A stretch of 64,000 nucleotides of DNA from an uncultured Prochlorococcus sp. Lineage in GTDB: Bacteria > Cyanobacteriota > Cyanobacteriia > PCC-6307 > Cyanobiaceae. Position numbers and translations under genes: made by a program. How positions within the stretch are numbered: position 1 is the stretch's first letter; each line of letters starts with the position of its first letter. This document shows, piece by piece, positions 42,237-52,046 of this stretch. Under the pieces are notes generated by a model, which saw nothing but the letters and a program-made list of their open reading frames with translations, ran no database searches and was not told the origin of the DNA. The DNA is taken from contig CACLGU010000001.1 in NCBI GenBank assembly GCA_902606505.1, positions 1-64,000 on the forward strand, read 5' to 3'.

Positions 42237-43010
42237 ATGTTACCTTCAGACCTAGTTAATTATAAAAAAAAATCTCGCAAAATCATTGCACTAACTGCTT
42301 GGGACTCCATATCAGGATCTATTGCAGAACAAGCAAATGTTGATCTCGTACTAGTAGGAGATTCATTAGCAATGGTCTGCTTAGGATACAAATCGACATT
42401 GCCAATAACTTTAGAGAACATAATCTACCATACTAATGCTGTTTCAAGAGGATTTAAAAAAAGAATTGATGAACAACCTCTAGTCGTTTCAGATATGCCT
42501 TTTCTGACTTACCAATGTGGTGAGGATAAGGCTGTTGAGTATGCAGGGAAAATCATTCAGAGCACTTATGCAAAAGCTGTAAAAGTGGAAGGAGCTGAGC
42601 CAGAAATACAAAAAGTTATTTCTAGATTAATAAGAATGGGAATCCCTGTTATGGGTCATATAGGTCTTACACCACAAAGCTATCTAAATATTGGATTAAG
42701 AAAACAAGGGGAAAGCTTAGCAAGCCAAGAAAAGATTAAGAAAGAGGCTTCAATTCTTGAAGAATTAGGATGTTTTTCAATAGTTCTTGAACATATTCCT
42801 GATTTGCTTGCTAAAGAAATACAAAATTCTTTAACAATTCCCACAATAGGTATCGGCGCAGGTAATTATTGCGATGGGCAAGTAAGAGTTACTGCAGATT
42901 TGTTAGGCCTCAATGATGATCAACCCCCATTTTGCCAACCAATTATCCAAGGAAAGAAATTATTTAAGGATAAATTAAAAGAATGGGTAGACTCTGAAAG
43001 ACTTAACTGA
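42237..43010 (+). CDS. panB: 3-methyl-2-oxobutanoate hydroxymethyltransferase
   Basis: ALTAWDSISGSIAEQANVDLVLVGDSLAMV, VMGHIGLTPQS, IGIGAGNYCDGQVRVTADLLGL. Confidence 0.96.
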   Translation: MLPSDLVNYKKKSRKIIALTAWDSISGSIAEQANVDLVLVGDSLAMVCLGYKSTLPITLENIIYHTNAVSRGFKKRIDEQPLVVSDMPFLTYQCGEDKAVEYAGKIIQSTYAKAVKVEGAEPEIQKVISRLIRMGIPVMGHIGLTPQSYLNIGLRKQGESLASQEKIKKEASILEELGCFSIVLEHIPDLLAKEIQNSLTIPTIGIGAGNYCDGQVRVTADLLGLNDDQPPFCQPIIQGKKLFKDKLKEWVDSERLN

Positions 43011-43345
43011 TAAACCCCATTTTTCATAAACTCTAACTCCTTAAGAACATAGTATTTCCAAAGGTTTAATAGGATATATAATCTTTTAATCACATCATTT
43101 TTTTCTATTTTTGATATTTAAAAATAAGTTTGTATAGTTTGCAATAACTAATAAAAGCAAAAGGAATGTATTAATAGACATTTAAAAAAAGAGTCGTTAT
43201 AACCTTTAATTTAGATCTACTGTCAATAGATGGATTTTTATTTCAAAAATTATTTTTTACAAATTTCAAAAGATATTTAAGACTTTATTCCATGGATTAA
43301 TAAATTGATTTTGAAAAACTCTACTTCTCTTATTCCTTTTTTTCG

Positions 43346-43522
43346 ATGATAATTCTTACATTGGGATGTTCAAATAAACCATTAGAAAAAGAAATAAAAA
43401 TGCCAATGTTATTTGATACCAGAGAATAGGCAAAAAAAGAAGCCTTTAAATTTGGTTGCGAAGGAGCTTATCAAATGGGGAATAAATGGATGCCATGTAG
43501 TATGCACAAACATAACCATTAA
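43346..43522 (+). pseudogene. DUF3721-like small protein gene interrupted by an in-frame TAG
   Basis: MIILTLGCSNKPLEKEIKMPMLFDTRE*AKKEAFKFGCEGAYQMGNKWMPCSMHKHNH*; the same frame continues past TAG at 43427-43429 with a coherent C-terminal domain. Confidence 0.7.
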
Positions 43523-43693
43523 AACGAGTGTTTAACCTCTCCAATTTTTATCAACTTAGAATTATTTTTTTACAGGGATTTGCTTCACCTTTTGTTAAAG
43601 AAGTTTTTGAGGAGTTCATCTTATCATCTTTAATTTCCATAAAACAAGTGATAGCAGAAGTTTTAGCTATGAAAAAAATGGGTATGGTTAATC

Positions 43694-44917
43694 TTAATTA
43701 ATCTCATCCCACCACTTAAACATAGAAACAAGCACTTGATTACTAAGTTCCATTCCATTACGCTCACTTAAAAAGAATCTATTACCCTTTCTTACTAGTA
43801 GTCCACTTTCAAGAAATCTTTCCCACTCTTCAACCAATTTACTGAAGTTGCTTTCAAATTTTTTGTTTTCCCAGTTTTGTTCTTTAAACACTTCTTTGAC
43901 ATCTACACCCTCTTTGAGTCTTAATCCCAACATTATTTTCTCATCAAGTTCTTTATAAACAAACTCCTTATTAGTTAGGGATGAATCTAAATTAAATTCA
44001 TCTTGTCTACTTACCCATTCTTTATATTCTTTACTAACTCTTGGTCGAGTAAACTTTTCCCCCCAAGGTGAACTAGTGGAACCTTGACCAAAACTCCACC
44101 AGCCTAAACCACTCCAATAAACTCTATTATGTCTCGACTGATGTCGCGGAAGGCAATAGTTTGAAATTTCATATCTTGAATACCCTGAGTTTTTTAAAAT
44201 TAAATGGGTTGATTCACTATTCCTAAAAGCTTCTTCATCACTTGGGAGTTTTAATTTACCTAAATTAATTAATTTTTTAAAAACAGTGCCATTTTCAATA
44301 TTTAAATCGTAAATAGATAGATGAGGTGGTGAAAATGTAATTGCTTTTTGTAAGTCTTCTTGCCATTCTTTAAATCCACTTAGTGGCAAGTTTTGAATTA
44401 AGTCTAAACTCCAGCTTTTTATTGACCCTGAATCATATTCTCTCTTTAACCATAAACAAGATTTCTCTGCATCTTCTTTCAAATGACGCCTTCCCGACTT
44501 TTGAAGTATCTGATTATTAAAACTTTGTACTCCAAGACTAAATCTATTTATCCCAGCATTTATGAATCCAAGAAGATCATCTTGAGTAAAACTTGCTGGA
44601 TCAACCTCCATAGTGATTTCAGCACCATAGTCAATTCCATAATTTTCTTTAAAAAGATCAACTAATTCTTTGATTTGGGCAGGATCTAAAATTGATGGTG
44701 TACCACCGCCTATATAAATTGTAGATAGAGGTGATTTATGCTTAATTGACAATATTTCTTTATATAAAAATTGCAAATAATCTTGAACTGTTTTGCTTCC
44801 ATAACCTTTTAAAGTTTCAACTTCGTTTCCTAGTGGAATAACCGCAAAATCACAATAAAAACACCTTCTATGGCAAAAAGGAATGTGCACATAAGCACTT
44901 CTTGGAAACTTATTCAT
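43694..44917 (-). CDS. hemW: Radical SAM coproporphyrinogen III oxidase-like (HemW)
   Basis: AYVHIPFCHRRCFYCDFAV, TIYIGGGTPSIL, RFSLGVQSFNNQILQKSGRRH. Confidence 0.93.
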   Translation of the reverse strand: MNKFPRSAYVHIPFCHRRCFYCDFAVIPLGNEVETLKGYGSKTVQDYLQFLYKEILSIKHKSPLSTIYIGGGTPSILDPAQIKELVDLFKENYGIDYGAEITMEVDPASFTQDDLLGFINAGINRFSLGVQSFNNQILQKSGRRHLKEDAEKSCLWLKREYDSGSIKSWSLDLIQNLPLSGFKEWQEDLQKAITFSPPHLSIYDLNIENGTVFKKLINLGKLKLPSDEEAFRNSESTHLILKNSGYSRYEISNYCLPRHQSRHNRVYWSGLGWWSFGQGSTSSPWGEKFTRPRVSKEYKEWVSRQDEFNLDSSLTNKEFVYKELDEKIMLGLRLKEGVDVKEVFKEQNWENKKFESNFSKLVEEWERFLESGLLVRKGNRFFLSERNGMELSNQVLVSMFKWWDEIN

Positions 44918-45013
44918 AATCTAAATTCATTTTTAAGCTCCAAAAAAGTATTAAGGATCGAAAAAAATAAAATCCTTATTTACTCAATTAATAAATCCTA
45001 GTAGATTATAGAT

Positions 45014-46123
45014 ATGACGGATATCTTAGTATTAATTTTATTTGTATTATCTGGGGCTGCTTCAGGGTGGCTTGGTGTTGATTTATTGCCAGTAGACATA
45101 CTCAAACAGGTATCTAATGTAGAAGGTTTTAGAATTGTTTTAGCAATAATTGGTTTATTTGTAGGATTAGCAGCTGGTTTTGTATTCCTTCAACTTAGAA
45201 AGACTTTTCTTGATCAAATAAGAACAATGCCTACGGATTTACTAATAAGTAGGTCTGTTGGATTAATTTTAGGATTACTTGTTGCGAATCTCCTACTAGC
45301 TCCAATACTATTAATTCCCTTCCCTAGAGAGGTTTTTTTCGCAAAACCATTAGCAGCTATATTAAGCAACATTTTCTTTGGTGTGCTTGGTTATAAGTTG
45401 GCAGATACCCATGGAAGGACATTATTGAGATTATTCAATCCAAATAACACTGATGCATATCTAGTCAATGAAGGAATTCTCCCTGCTGCAAGTCCAAAAA
45501 TTCTAGATACTAGCGTAATTATTGATGGAAGAATCAATGGTTTATTAAGTTGCGGCTTATTGGAAGGGCAATTAATTGTTGCTCAAAGTGTAATTGATGA
45601 ATTACAAACTTTAGCTGACTCAAGCAGTAATGAAAAAAGGTCGAAAGGTAGAAGAGGTCTCAAGTTATTAAAAGAATTAAGAGATTTATATGGGAGAAGA
45701 CTTGTAATAAACCCAACAAAGTATGAAGGTAATGGGGTAGATGAAAAACTCCTTAAAATTACTGAGGATATGACAGGAACTTTAATTACGGCTGATTATA
45801 ATCTTTCTCAGATCGCTGAAGTTAAAGAATTAAAAGTTATGAATTTGAGTGATTTGGTTATCGCTTTAAGGCCAGAAGTACAACCAGGAGAGTCACTTAA
45901 TATAAAAATCGTGAGAGAAGGCAAAGAAAAAATGCAAGGTATTGGATATTTAGATGACGGAACAATGGTTGTTATTGACGAGGCAAAGAATTTTGTTGGG
46001 AGCAGATTAGATATTGTCATCACAGGAGCATTACAAACTCCTACTGGAAGAATGGTCTTTGGAAAACTAATAAATAATCCTGAGTCAAACAAATCTTTTA
46101 AATCATCAGCAACACAGGGCTAA
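45014..46123 (+). CDS. PIN/TRAM-domain membrane protein (YacL-like)
   Basis: N-terminal TM region, PIN ILDTSVIIDGRINGLL..QSVIDELQTLADSS, C-terminal TRAM-like GIGYLDDGTMVVIDEAKNFVG. Confidence 0.92.
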   Translation: MTDILVLILFVLSGAASGWLGVDLLPVDILKQVSNVEGFRIVLAIIGLFVGLAAGFVFLQLRKTFLDQIRTMPTDLLISRSVGLILGLLVANLLLAPILLIPFPREVFFAKPLAAILSNIFFGVLGYKLADTHGRTLLRLFNPNNTDAYLVNEGILPAASPKILDTSVIIDGRINGLLSCGLLEGQLIVAQSVIDELQTLADSSSNEKRSKGRRGLKLLKELRDLYGRRLVINPTKYEGNGVDEKLLKITEDMTGTLITADYNLSQIAEVKELKVMNLSDLVIALRPEVQPGESLNIKIVREGKEKMQGIGYLDDGTMVVIDEAKNFVGSRLDIVITGALQTPTGRMVFGKLINNPESNKSFKSSATQG

Positions 46124-46154
46124 ATCTAGCTAGAATCAGGTCAATCTTAATTTT

Positions 46155-46826
46155 GTGATACAAATGACTGTATCTGCTCCTTATTACGGCGAAAACACCG
46201 TTATGAGGACCCCGCCCCCAGATCTCCCTTCTCTTTTACTGAAAGAGCGAATTGTTTATCTTGGTTTACCATTATTTTCAGATGATGATGCGAAAAGACA
46301 ACTAGGAATGGATGTTACTGAGCTAATCATTGCTCAACTTCTTTATTTAGAGTTTGAAGATCCAGAAAAACCCATCTATTTCTATATCAATTCAACTGGG
46401 ACAAGTTGGTACACCGGTGACGCAGTAGGTTTTGAAACAGAAGCTTTCGCTATCTGCGATACAATAAGCTACATTAAGCCTCCAGTACACACGATATGTA
46501 TCGGACAAGCAATGGGGACTGCTGCAGTTATTCTTTCATCTGGCACTAAGGGACAAAGAGCTGCTCTCCCACATGCTTCTATTGTTTTGCATCAACCTAT
46601 AAGCGGAGCAAGAGGTCAAGCCACCGATATCCAAATAAGAGCTGAGGAAGTTTTGAAAAATAAAAAATCAATGCTGGAGATTTTATCTCGTAATACTGGA
46701 AAGACCATCGAAGAACTCTCAAAAGACTCTGACAGGATGAGTTATCTTAATCCACAAGAAGCGTTAGATTATGGAGTTATCGATAGAATACTCACAAGCC
46801 AAAAAGATCTACCAAATAAAATTTAA
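46155..46826 (+). CDS. clpR: ClpR, non-catalytic Clp protease subunit
   Basis: ClpP fold but CIGQAMGTAAVI replaces the catalytic-Ser ASMG segment. Confidence 0.92.
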   Translation: MIQMTVSAPYYGENTVMRTPPPDLPSLLLKERIVYLGLPLFSDDDAKRQLGMDVTELIIAQLLYLEFEDPEKPIYFYINSTGTSWYTGDAVGFETEAFAICDTISYIKPPVHTICIGQAMGTAAVILSSGTKGQRAALPHASIVLHQPISGARGQATDIQIRAEEVLKNKKSMLEILSRNTGKTIEELSKDSDRMSYLNPQEALDYGVIDRILTSQKDLPNKI

Positions 46827-46850
46827 CACTCACAAAACTATTTTAAAATC

Positions 46851-47462
46851 ATGCCAATAGGAACTCCAAGCGTGCCTTACAGACTTCCAGGAAGTCAATA
46901 CGAAAGATGGGTCGACATATATACAAGACTAGGTGTTGAAAGAATTCTTTTTCTTGGACAAGAAGTGAATGATGGTATTGCTAATAGCCTTGTTGCACAA
47001 ATGCTTTATTTAGATTCTGATGATAATTCCAAACCTATCTACCTTTATATAAATAGCCCTGGAGGATCAGTAACTGCTGGCTTGGCAATTTATGACACTA
47101 TTAAATACGTAAAAAGTGATGTAGTAACCATATGTGTAGGCCTCGCAGCCTCCATGGGAGCGTTTCTATTGGCCGCTGGTACTAAAGGTAAAAGAGTTGC
47201 TTTGCCCCACAGCAGAATAATGATTCATCAACCCTTAGGAGGGACATCTCAACGCCAAGCAAGTGATATTGAAATAGAAGCTAAGGAAATTTTAAGAATT
47301 AAAGATATGTTAAACATGTCTATGGCAGATATGACAGGCCAATCATTTGAGAAAATTGAAAAGGATACTGATAGAGATTATTTTCTAAGTGCGGAAGAAG
47401 CAAAAAATTATGGATTAATTGATAGAGTAATTTCACATCCAAGCGAAGCAAATCAGTCATAA
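46851..47462 (+). CDS. clpP: ATP-dependent Clp protease proteolytic subunit
   Basis: [37 protein letters not shown]. Confidence 0.97.
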   Translation: MPIGTPSVPYRLPGSQYERWVDIYTRLGVERILFLGQEVNDGIANSLVAQMLYLDSDDNSKPIYLYINSPGGSVTAGLAIYDTIKYVKSDVVTICVGLAASMGAFLLAAGTKGKRVALPHSRIMIHQPLGGTSQRQASDIEIEAKEILRIKDMLNMSMADMTGQSFEKIEKDTDRDYFLSAEEAKNYGLIDRVISHPSEANQS

Positions 47463-47573
47463 ACTTTCTAAATTTATATTTTAATTTTAATTTTTTAAAT
47501 TAATAATTTTTTTGGTTTATTGCCACCTTAATGTCTAAAATATTAATTATTAAATGCAAAGAAGCCACAACTA

Positions 47574-48563
47574 ATGACCCAACTCTATTACGACACAGAT
47601 GCAGATCTAAGTCTTTTAAATAATAAAACCTTAGCAATTATTGGATATGGATCACAAGGTCATGCACATGCCCTAAATCTTAAAGATAGCGGTATGGATG
47701 TAATTGTTGGATTATATAAAGGAAGTAAGTCTGAAAGCAAAGCTATTAGCGATGGACTACAAGTCTTTAGCGTTTCTGAAGCTTGCAAAAAAGCAGACTG
47801 GATTATGATTCTCCTCCCCGATGAGTTTCAAAAAGATGTTTACCTTAAAGAAATAGAACCAAACTTAAAAGAAGGAAAGATACTAAGTTTTGCTCATGGC
47901 TTCAATATAAGATTCGGACTTATCAAGCCTCCTAGTTTTGTGGATGTTGTAATGATTGCCCCAAAAGGACCTGGACACACTGTTCGTTGGGAATATCAGA
48001 ATGGTCAAGGTGTTCCAGCACTGTTTGCAGTTGAGCAGGATTCTTCCGGAAGTGCAAGATCATTGGCAATGGCTTACGCTAAAGGGATTGGCGGAACGAG
48101 AGCTGGGATTCTTGAAACAAACTTTAAAGAAGAAACAGAAACTGATTTATTTGGCGAACAAGCGGTTTTATGCGGAGGATTATCAGAACTGGTTAAATCA
48201 GGATTCGAAACTCTTGTTGAGGCAGGTTATCAACCCGAACTTGCTTACTTCGAATGCTTACATGAAGTTAAACTTATTGTTGATTTAATGGTGAAGGGAG
48301 GCTTATCTCAAATGAGAGATTCCATTTCAAATACTGCAGAATATGGAGATTATGTAAGTGGTAAAAGACTTATCAATAGTGATACAAAGAAAGAAATGCA
48401 GAAAATTCTAAAAGATATTCAAGATGGAACTTTCGCTAAGAATTTTGTGGATGAATGCGATAAAAACAAACCCTTAATGACAAAATTAAGAGAAGAAAAC
48501 TCAAAACATGAAATTGAGAAAGTGGGTAAAGGTCTGCGTTCGATGTTCAGTTGGCTGAAATAA
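47574..48563 (+). CDS. ilvC: Ketol-acid reductoisomerase
   Basis: [48 protein letters not shown]. Confidence 0.98.
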   Translation: MTQLYYDTDADLSLLNNKTLAIIGYGSQGHAHALNLKDSGMDVIVGLYKGSKSESKAISDGLQVFSVSEACKKADWIMILLPDEFQKDVYLKEIEPNLKEGKILSFAHGFNIRFGLIKPPSFVDVVMIAPKGPGHTVRWEYQNGQGVPALFAVEQDSSGSARSLAMAYAKGIGGTRAGILETNFKEETETDLFGEQAVLCGGLSELVKSGFETLVEAGYQPELAYFECLHEVKLIVDLMVKGGLSQMRDSISNTAEYGDYVSGKRLINSDTKKEMQKILKDIQDGTFAKNFVDECDKNKPLMTKLREENSKHEIEKVGKGLRSMFSWLK

Positions 48564-49576
48564 ATTTATTTTTAATATTTCTTGGATCGATCGGTTTTGA
48601 TTTATTGATCGGCGATCCAAGATTTTTAATCCATCCTGTTCAAGTAATTGGCTTATACATAAAAAAAATATCTGATTACCTCATAAATAATTTTGGTAAA
48701 AATAAAAATATATTGTTTTGGGGAGGTTTAATCGTTGCCATATCAACCATTGGAGTGAGTTTTGGTTTAGGTAAATTGATAGAACTCAGTTATTTTCAGT
48801 CAAGAAATAATTTTTTTGGTGGATTGCTAATTTTTTTTGGACTTTCAAGTTGTATTGCGACTAAGGGACTTATTTCAAGTGTTAAAGAAATTGCAGCGCT
48901 AATAGAACGCGAAGAAATTAATGATCAAAATAAGAGAATAATCAAAGAGAAGGTACAAAGGATAGTAAGTAGGGATGTAAGTTCATCTTCTTTAGAACAT
49001 CTTTTGAGATCAAGTACAGAGAGTCTTACCGAAAATTCTGTTGATGGAATATTTGGGCCATTATTTTGGATTTTTATTGGAATTTTTTTGATGAAATTTT
49101 CAGTTTTTCTGCCAGGGCCTTTATCACTTGGTTTTTCTTATAAAGCTATAAGTACTTTAGATTCAATGATAGGTTACAAATATGATTATTTTAGATATTT
49201 AGGTTTTTTCAGTGCAAAAATCGAAGATATTTTTACGTTTGTCCCTTCAAGATTAGTTTTAATCACATTACCTTTAGTTAGTCACAAAATTAATGAGTAT
49301 GGATCAATCATAAAAAAAAGCTATCTTGATGGTAGAAAATATGATTCGCCTAATGCTGGGATTACAGAAGCTATATTTGCCTATATTTCTGGTATAAAAT
49401 TGGGTGGAAAAAGTAAATATAAAAATGAGATTATTGAAAAGCCAATCATCAATGCAAATGGAGATAATTGCACTGGGAAAAAAATTAAATTAATTTGTCA
49501 ATTAATTTTAAGATTACAATTTTTATGGATAACGATTTTTGTCTTTATTTTTTTTATAATTTCAACTTTAATTTAA
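48551..49576 (+). CDS. cobD: Adenosylcobinamide-phosphate synthase
   Basis: [45 protein letters not shown]. Confidence 0.93.
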   Translation: MAEINLFLIFLGSIGFDLLIGDPRFLIHPVQVIGLYIKKISDYLINNFGKNKNILFWGGLIVAISTIGVSFGLGKLIELSYFQSRNNFFGGLLIFFGLSSCIATKGLISSVKEIAALIEREEINDQNKRIIKEKVQRIVSRDVSSSSLEHLLRSSTESLTENSVDGIFGPLFWIFIGIFLMKFSVFLPGPLSLGFSYKAISTLDSMIGYKYDYFRYLGFFSAKIEDIFTFVPSRLVLITLPLVSHKINEYGSIIKKSYLDGRKYDSPNAGITEAIFAYISGIKLGGKSKYKNEIIEKPIINANGDNCTGKKIKLICQLILRLQFLWITIFVFIFFIISTLI

Positions 49577-49620
49577 TAATAAATTAGTTTTAAAATTACT
49601 AGAATAATCAATAAAACCTT

Positions 49621-49866
49621 ATGCAAGAAAACGGTTCTCCAGTAGAAAATCAAAATGATGATTTTACTAATACATCGTCAACTTATAATGAAAACTCAAA
49701 ATGGGTAGACAATCAGGGAGATGAAGTAAAGAATGTTTTTGGATTTAATAGCAGTGCTGAACTTGTAAATGGTAGAGCAGCAATGATTGGATTCTTAATG
49801 CTCATATTAACCGAGTTAGTTTTTAGCGGCAGACCTGTTACTTCTTCAATTTTTGGTATTAATTAA
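49621..49866 (+). CDS. hli: High light inducible protein (HLIP)
   Basis: Single chlorophyll-binding helix AELVNGRAAMIGFLMLILTELVFSGRPV. Confidence 0.93.
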   Translation: MQENGSPVENQNDDFTNTSSTYNENSKWVDNQGDEVKNVFGFNSSAELVNGRAAMIGFLMLILTELVFSGRPVTSSIFGIN

Positions 49867-49868
49867 AA

Positions 49869-50081
49869 ATGGGAGGAAAAAAATCTAATCCAATAAAAGT
49901 ATTCTTATACATATCTCTATGGGTAATTATTTGGGGCACTATAGGATCTTTAGTTGATTTTCCTCTATATAAAAATAAAATCTACTTAGAAGGAAGCATA
50001 TATCAATATCTTACTTTCACAGTTACAGCAATTATTTCTATTATGTCTGCAAAGTTTTTTTATAAGAAAATTGATTTATAA
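49869..50081 (+). CDS. Small hypothetical membrane protein
   Basis: 70 aa with two predicted TM segments, immediately downstream of HLIP. Confidence 0.7.
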   Translation: MGGKKSNPIKVFLYISLWVIIWGTIGSLVDFPLYKNKIYLEGSIYQYLTFTVTAIISIMSAKFFYKKIDL

Positions 50082-50333
50082 AAACTTGTACCTAAATTTC
50101 TTAATTATTTTTGCTGGTTCTTTACTTTGATTGGTCTCGTAAAGTATCCACTGATGTGTTTCAGTATCATGATCACAACCATAATTTCCAGATGCGCTAT
50201 CGTAACTTGAGAGATATGAATGACAATTTTGGTCTGCCTCAAAAGCGGAGTCATAACCTGTTATAAAATATATCAAAAATAGAACAGTTGTTAACAAAAA
50301 AAATAATTGAGAAACTAAATTAACTACCTTCAT
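50076..50333 (-). CDS. Small hypothetical protein with one N-terminal TM
   Basis: 85 aa; hydrophobic N-terminus followed by Cys-containing segment CHSYLSSYDSASGNYGCDHD. Confidence 0.6.
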   Translation of the reverse strand: MKVVNLVSQLFFLLTTVLFLIYFITGYDSAFEADQNCHSYLSSYDSASGNYGCDHDTETHQWILYETNQSKEPAKIIKKFRYKFL

Positions 50334-50391
50334 AAAATATTCTAAAATTTCAATATATCATCTAATAAATTTTTTCGATCTAAAAATATAG

Positions 50392-50634
50392 CTAACGACC
50401 AACATTAAATACAAAGTCATGGAATGCTTGATTCTTTAAATACAAGATGACTAGCAATACTAAAATCAAATTTAGGCCTATTACTATTGATCCAAAAATA
50501 TTTATTTGTTTTTTACCAGGTAAAGTGTAAATAAATTTCTTGCCTTTAAGAAAACCAGCTAAGCCTTTTTTTTCTTTTATTTGAGTATTTTGAGTATTAT
50601 TCTTAACTTCATTATCAGAAAAACCTTTTACCAT
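50392..50634 (-). CDS. Small hypothetical membrane protein
   Basis: 80 aa with one C-terminal TM segment. Confidence 0.6.
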   Translation of the reverse strand: MVKGFSDNEVKNNTQNTQIKEKKGLAGFLKGKKFIYTLPGKKQINIFGSIVIGLNLILVLLVILYLKNQAFHDFVFNVGR

Positions 50635-50688
50635 TACAAATTAAAAAACAAATTTATAATATTCCAAAAAAATAAATTATTTTAATAT

Positions 50689-51000
50689 TTAACAATTTTT
50701 AATCACATATGGGATCATTAATGAAATTTTCTCATTTGAGAAATTATTAAAAAAATAAGCTTCAATAATTTCCGTTTGCAGGCCCAATAAACTTGATTGA
50801 CATTTGAATCTATTTTGGTCGAATACTACTAATTGAAGTTTTTCTATTTCAGAAACTAATTCTTTACATACTTGGGTGCGAGAATCTTTAAAACAATCAA
50901 TAGATTGTTTTAAAATCTTAGACTTTGTTGGTATTGTTTCTGCCATAAGGAAATTTGATAATAATAAAAATTTAAAGAAGAAAATAGTTAAAAATTTCAT
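50689..51000 (-). CDS. Hypothetical secreted protein
   Basis: 103 aa with signal peptide-like N-terminus and four Cys in the mature part. Confidence 0.6.
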   Translation of the reverse strand: MKFLTIFFFKFLLLSNFLMAETIPTKSKILKQSIDCFKDSRTQVCKELVSEIEKLQLVVFDQNRFKCQSSLLGLQTEIIEAYFFNNFSNEKISLMIPYVIKNC

Positions 51001-51077
51001 TACTTTTTAAGATTTCAAAATTTTGGATACTTCGGCATGAGTTTTGGTCATTTAGCTAAATGTATTTTATTGCGATT

Positions 51078-51105
51078 AAAAAAAAAGATGCCCTAAAAGA
51101 GCACC
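51078..51105 (-). terminator. Intrinsic terminator of the HU gene
   Basis: Minus strand GGTGCTCT-TTT-AGGGCATC hairpin followed by a T run. Confidence 0.75.
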
Positions 51106-51138
51106 TTGTTATTAATGGCAGAAATAGATTAAAAAAGA

Positions 51139-51414
51139 TTACCCTTGAACTCTATCCTTAAAAAGTTTACCTGCAGAGAATGTTGGAACTCTTTTAGCAG
51201 GTATTGCTATTTTTTCGCCTGTCTTAGGGTTTAATCCCTGTCTTGCAGAACGATCTCTAGGTTCGAAAGAACCAAATCCTAGTAAAGAGACTTTTTTGCC
51301 TTCCACTACTGAATCAACAATAGTTTCAATAGCTGCATCAACAACTAAAGAAACATCCGTTTTTGTGAGCTCAGTACGAGCTGCAACAAGATTTACTAAA
51401 TCAGCTTTGTTCAT
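51139..51414 (-). CDS. hup: DNA-binding protein HU
   Basis: MNKADLVNLVAARTELTKTDVSLVVDAAIETI, LLGFGSFEPRDRSARQGLNPKTGEKI. Confidence 0.97.
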   Translation of the reverse strand: MNKADLVNLVAARTELTKTDVSLVVDAAIETIVDSVVEGKKVSLLGFGSFEPRDRSARQGLNPKTGEKIAIPAKRVPTFSAGKLFKDRVQG

Positions 51415-51488
51415 TGAAATTTAAATTAAAGCAAAGGTTAAAAAAAAAAGATTTAAATCGAGTTTTAAACCTCGAACTTCCACATCAT

Positions 51489-51626
51489 ATGGAGCAAATA
51501 CAAATACGGCAACCGAAAATGCCGGCGGCGCAAAGCTTTATACAAATATTAGGGACATTTTTAGCAACATTATTTATTTTTACATCCGCGCTTTTTTCTT
51601 TTATAAAAAATAGCCTCTTCATTTAG
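51489..51626 (+). CDS. Putative small membrane protein (45 aa)
   Basis: Internal ATG of the listed ORF gives MEQIQIRQPKMPAAQSFIQILGTFLATLFIFTSALFSFIKNSLFI with a clear TM. Confidence 0.4.
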   Translation: MEQIQIRQPKMPAAQSFIQILGTFLATLFIFTSALFSFIKNSLFI

Positions 51627-52046
51627 ATAACAGCTAAAAGCATTGGTAGCACTGGATTTTGCCTTAAAAATCCAACTTCATTTAGCAAAGGGGGAAAATG
51701 TCAAAGGGGGATGAATTTAAAAATTTGAGATGTTTATTATGTTTTATTAATTTTCAGATATATTTCCTTCTCATCACATGAAAAAGCATAATTTGTATTT
51801 TGAAATCAAGAAAAATCTGTTTTTCTCATTATTAAACTTTCTCTCTAAATCGTTTTATGCACTGCGCAGATGGATAAAGAAATTGTAATTAATTAGAAAA
51901 TTAATACTCTCCAAGATCTAATAAAGTTGATTAGTGAAGCCTTAAATTTGAGTTTTTTTTTTAATTTTGCATCTATTATTCAAATATCAGTAATTTAAAT
52001 AAATTATCTCAATATTTAACTAATCAATGATAAAGAGAAAGAGAAA

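Noticed and set aside
47956-48288. 110-aa plus-strand ORF in another frame of ilvC
   Set aside because: Overlaps strongly conserved ilvC coding sequence.
51414-51488. N-terminal part of the listed 70-aa ORF
   Set aside because: TTG start overlapping the HU start codon; Lys/Arg-rich translation looks spurious, and the internal ATG at 51489 is more plausible.
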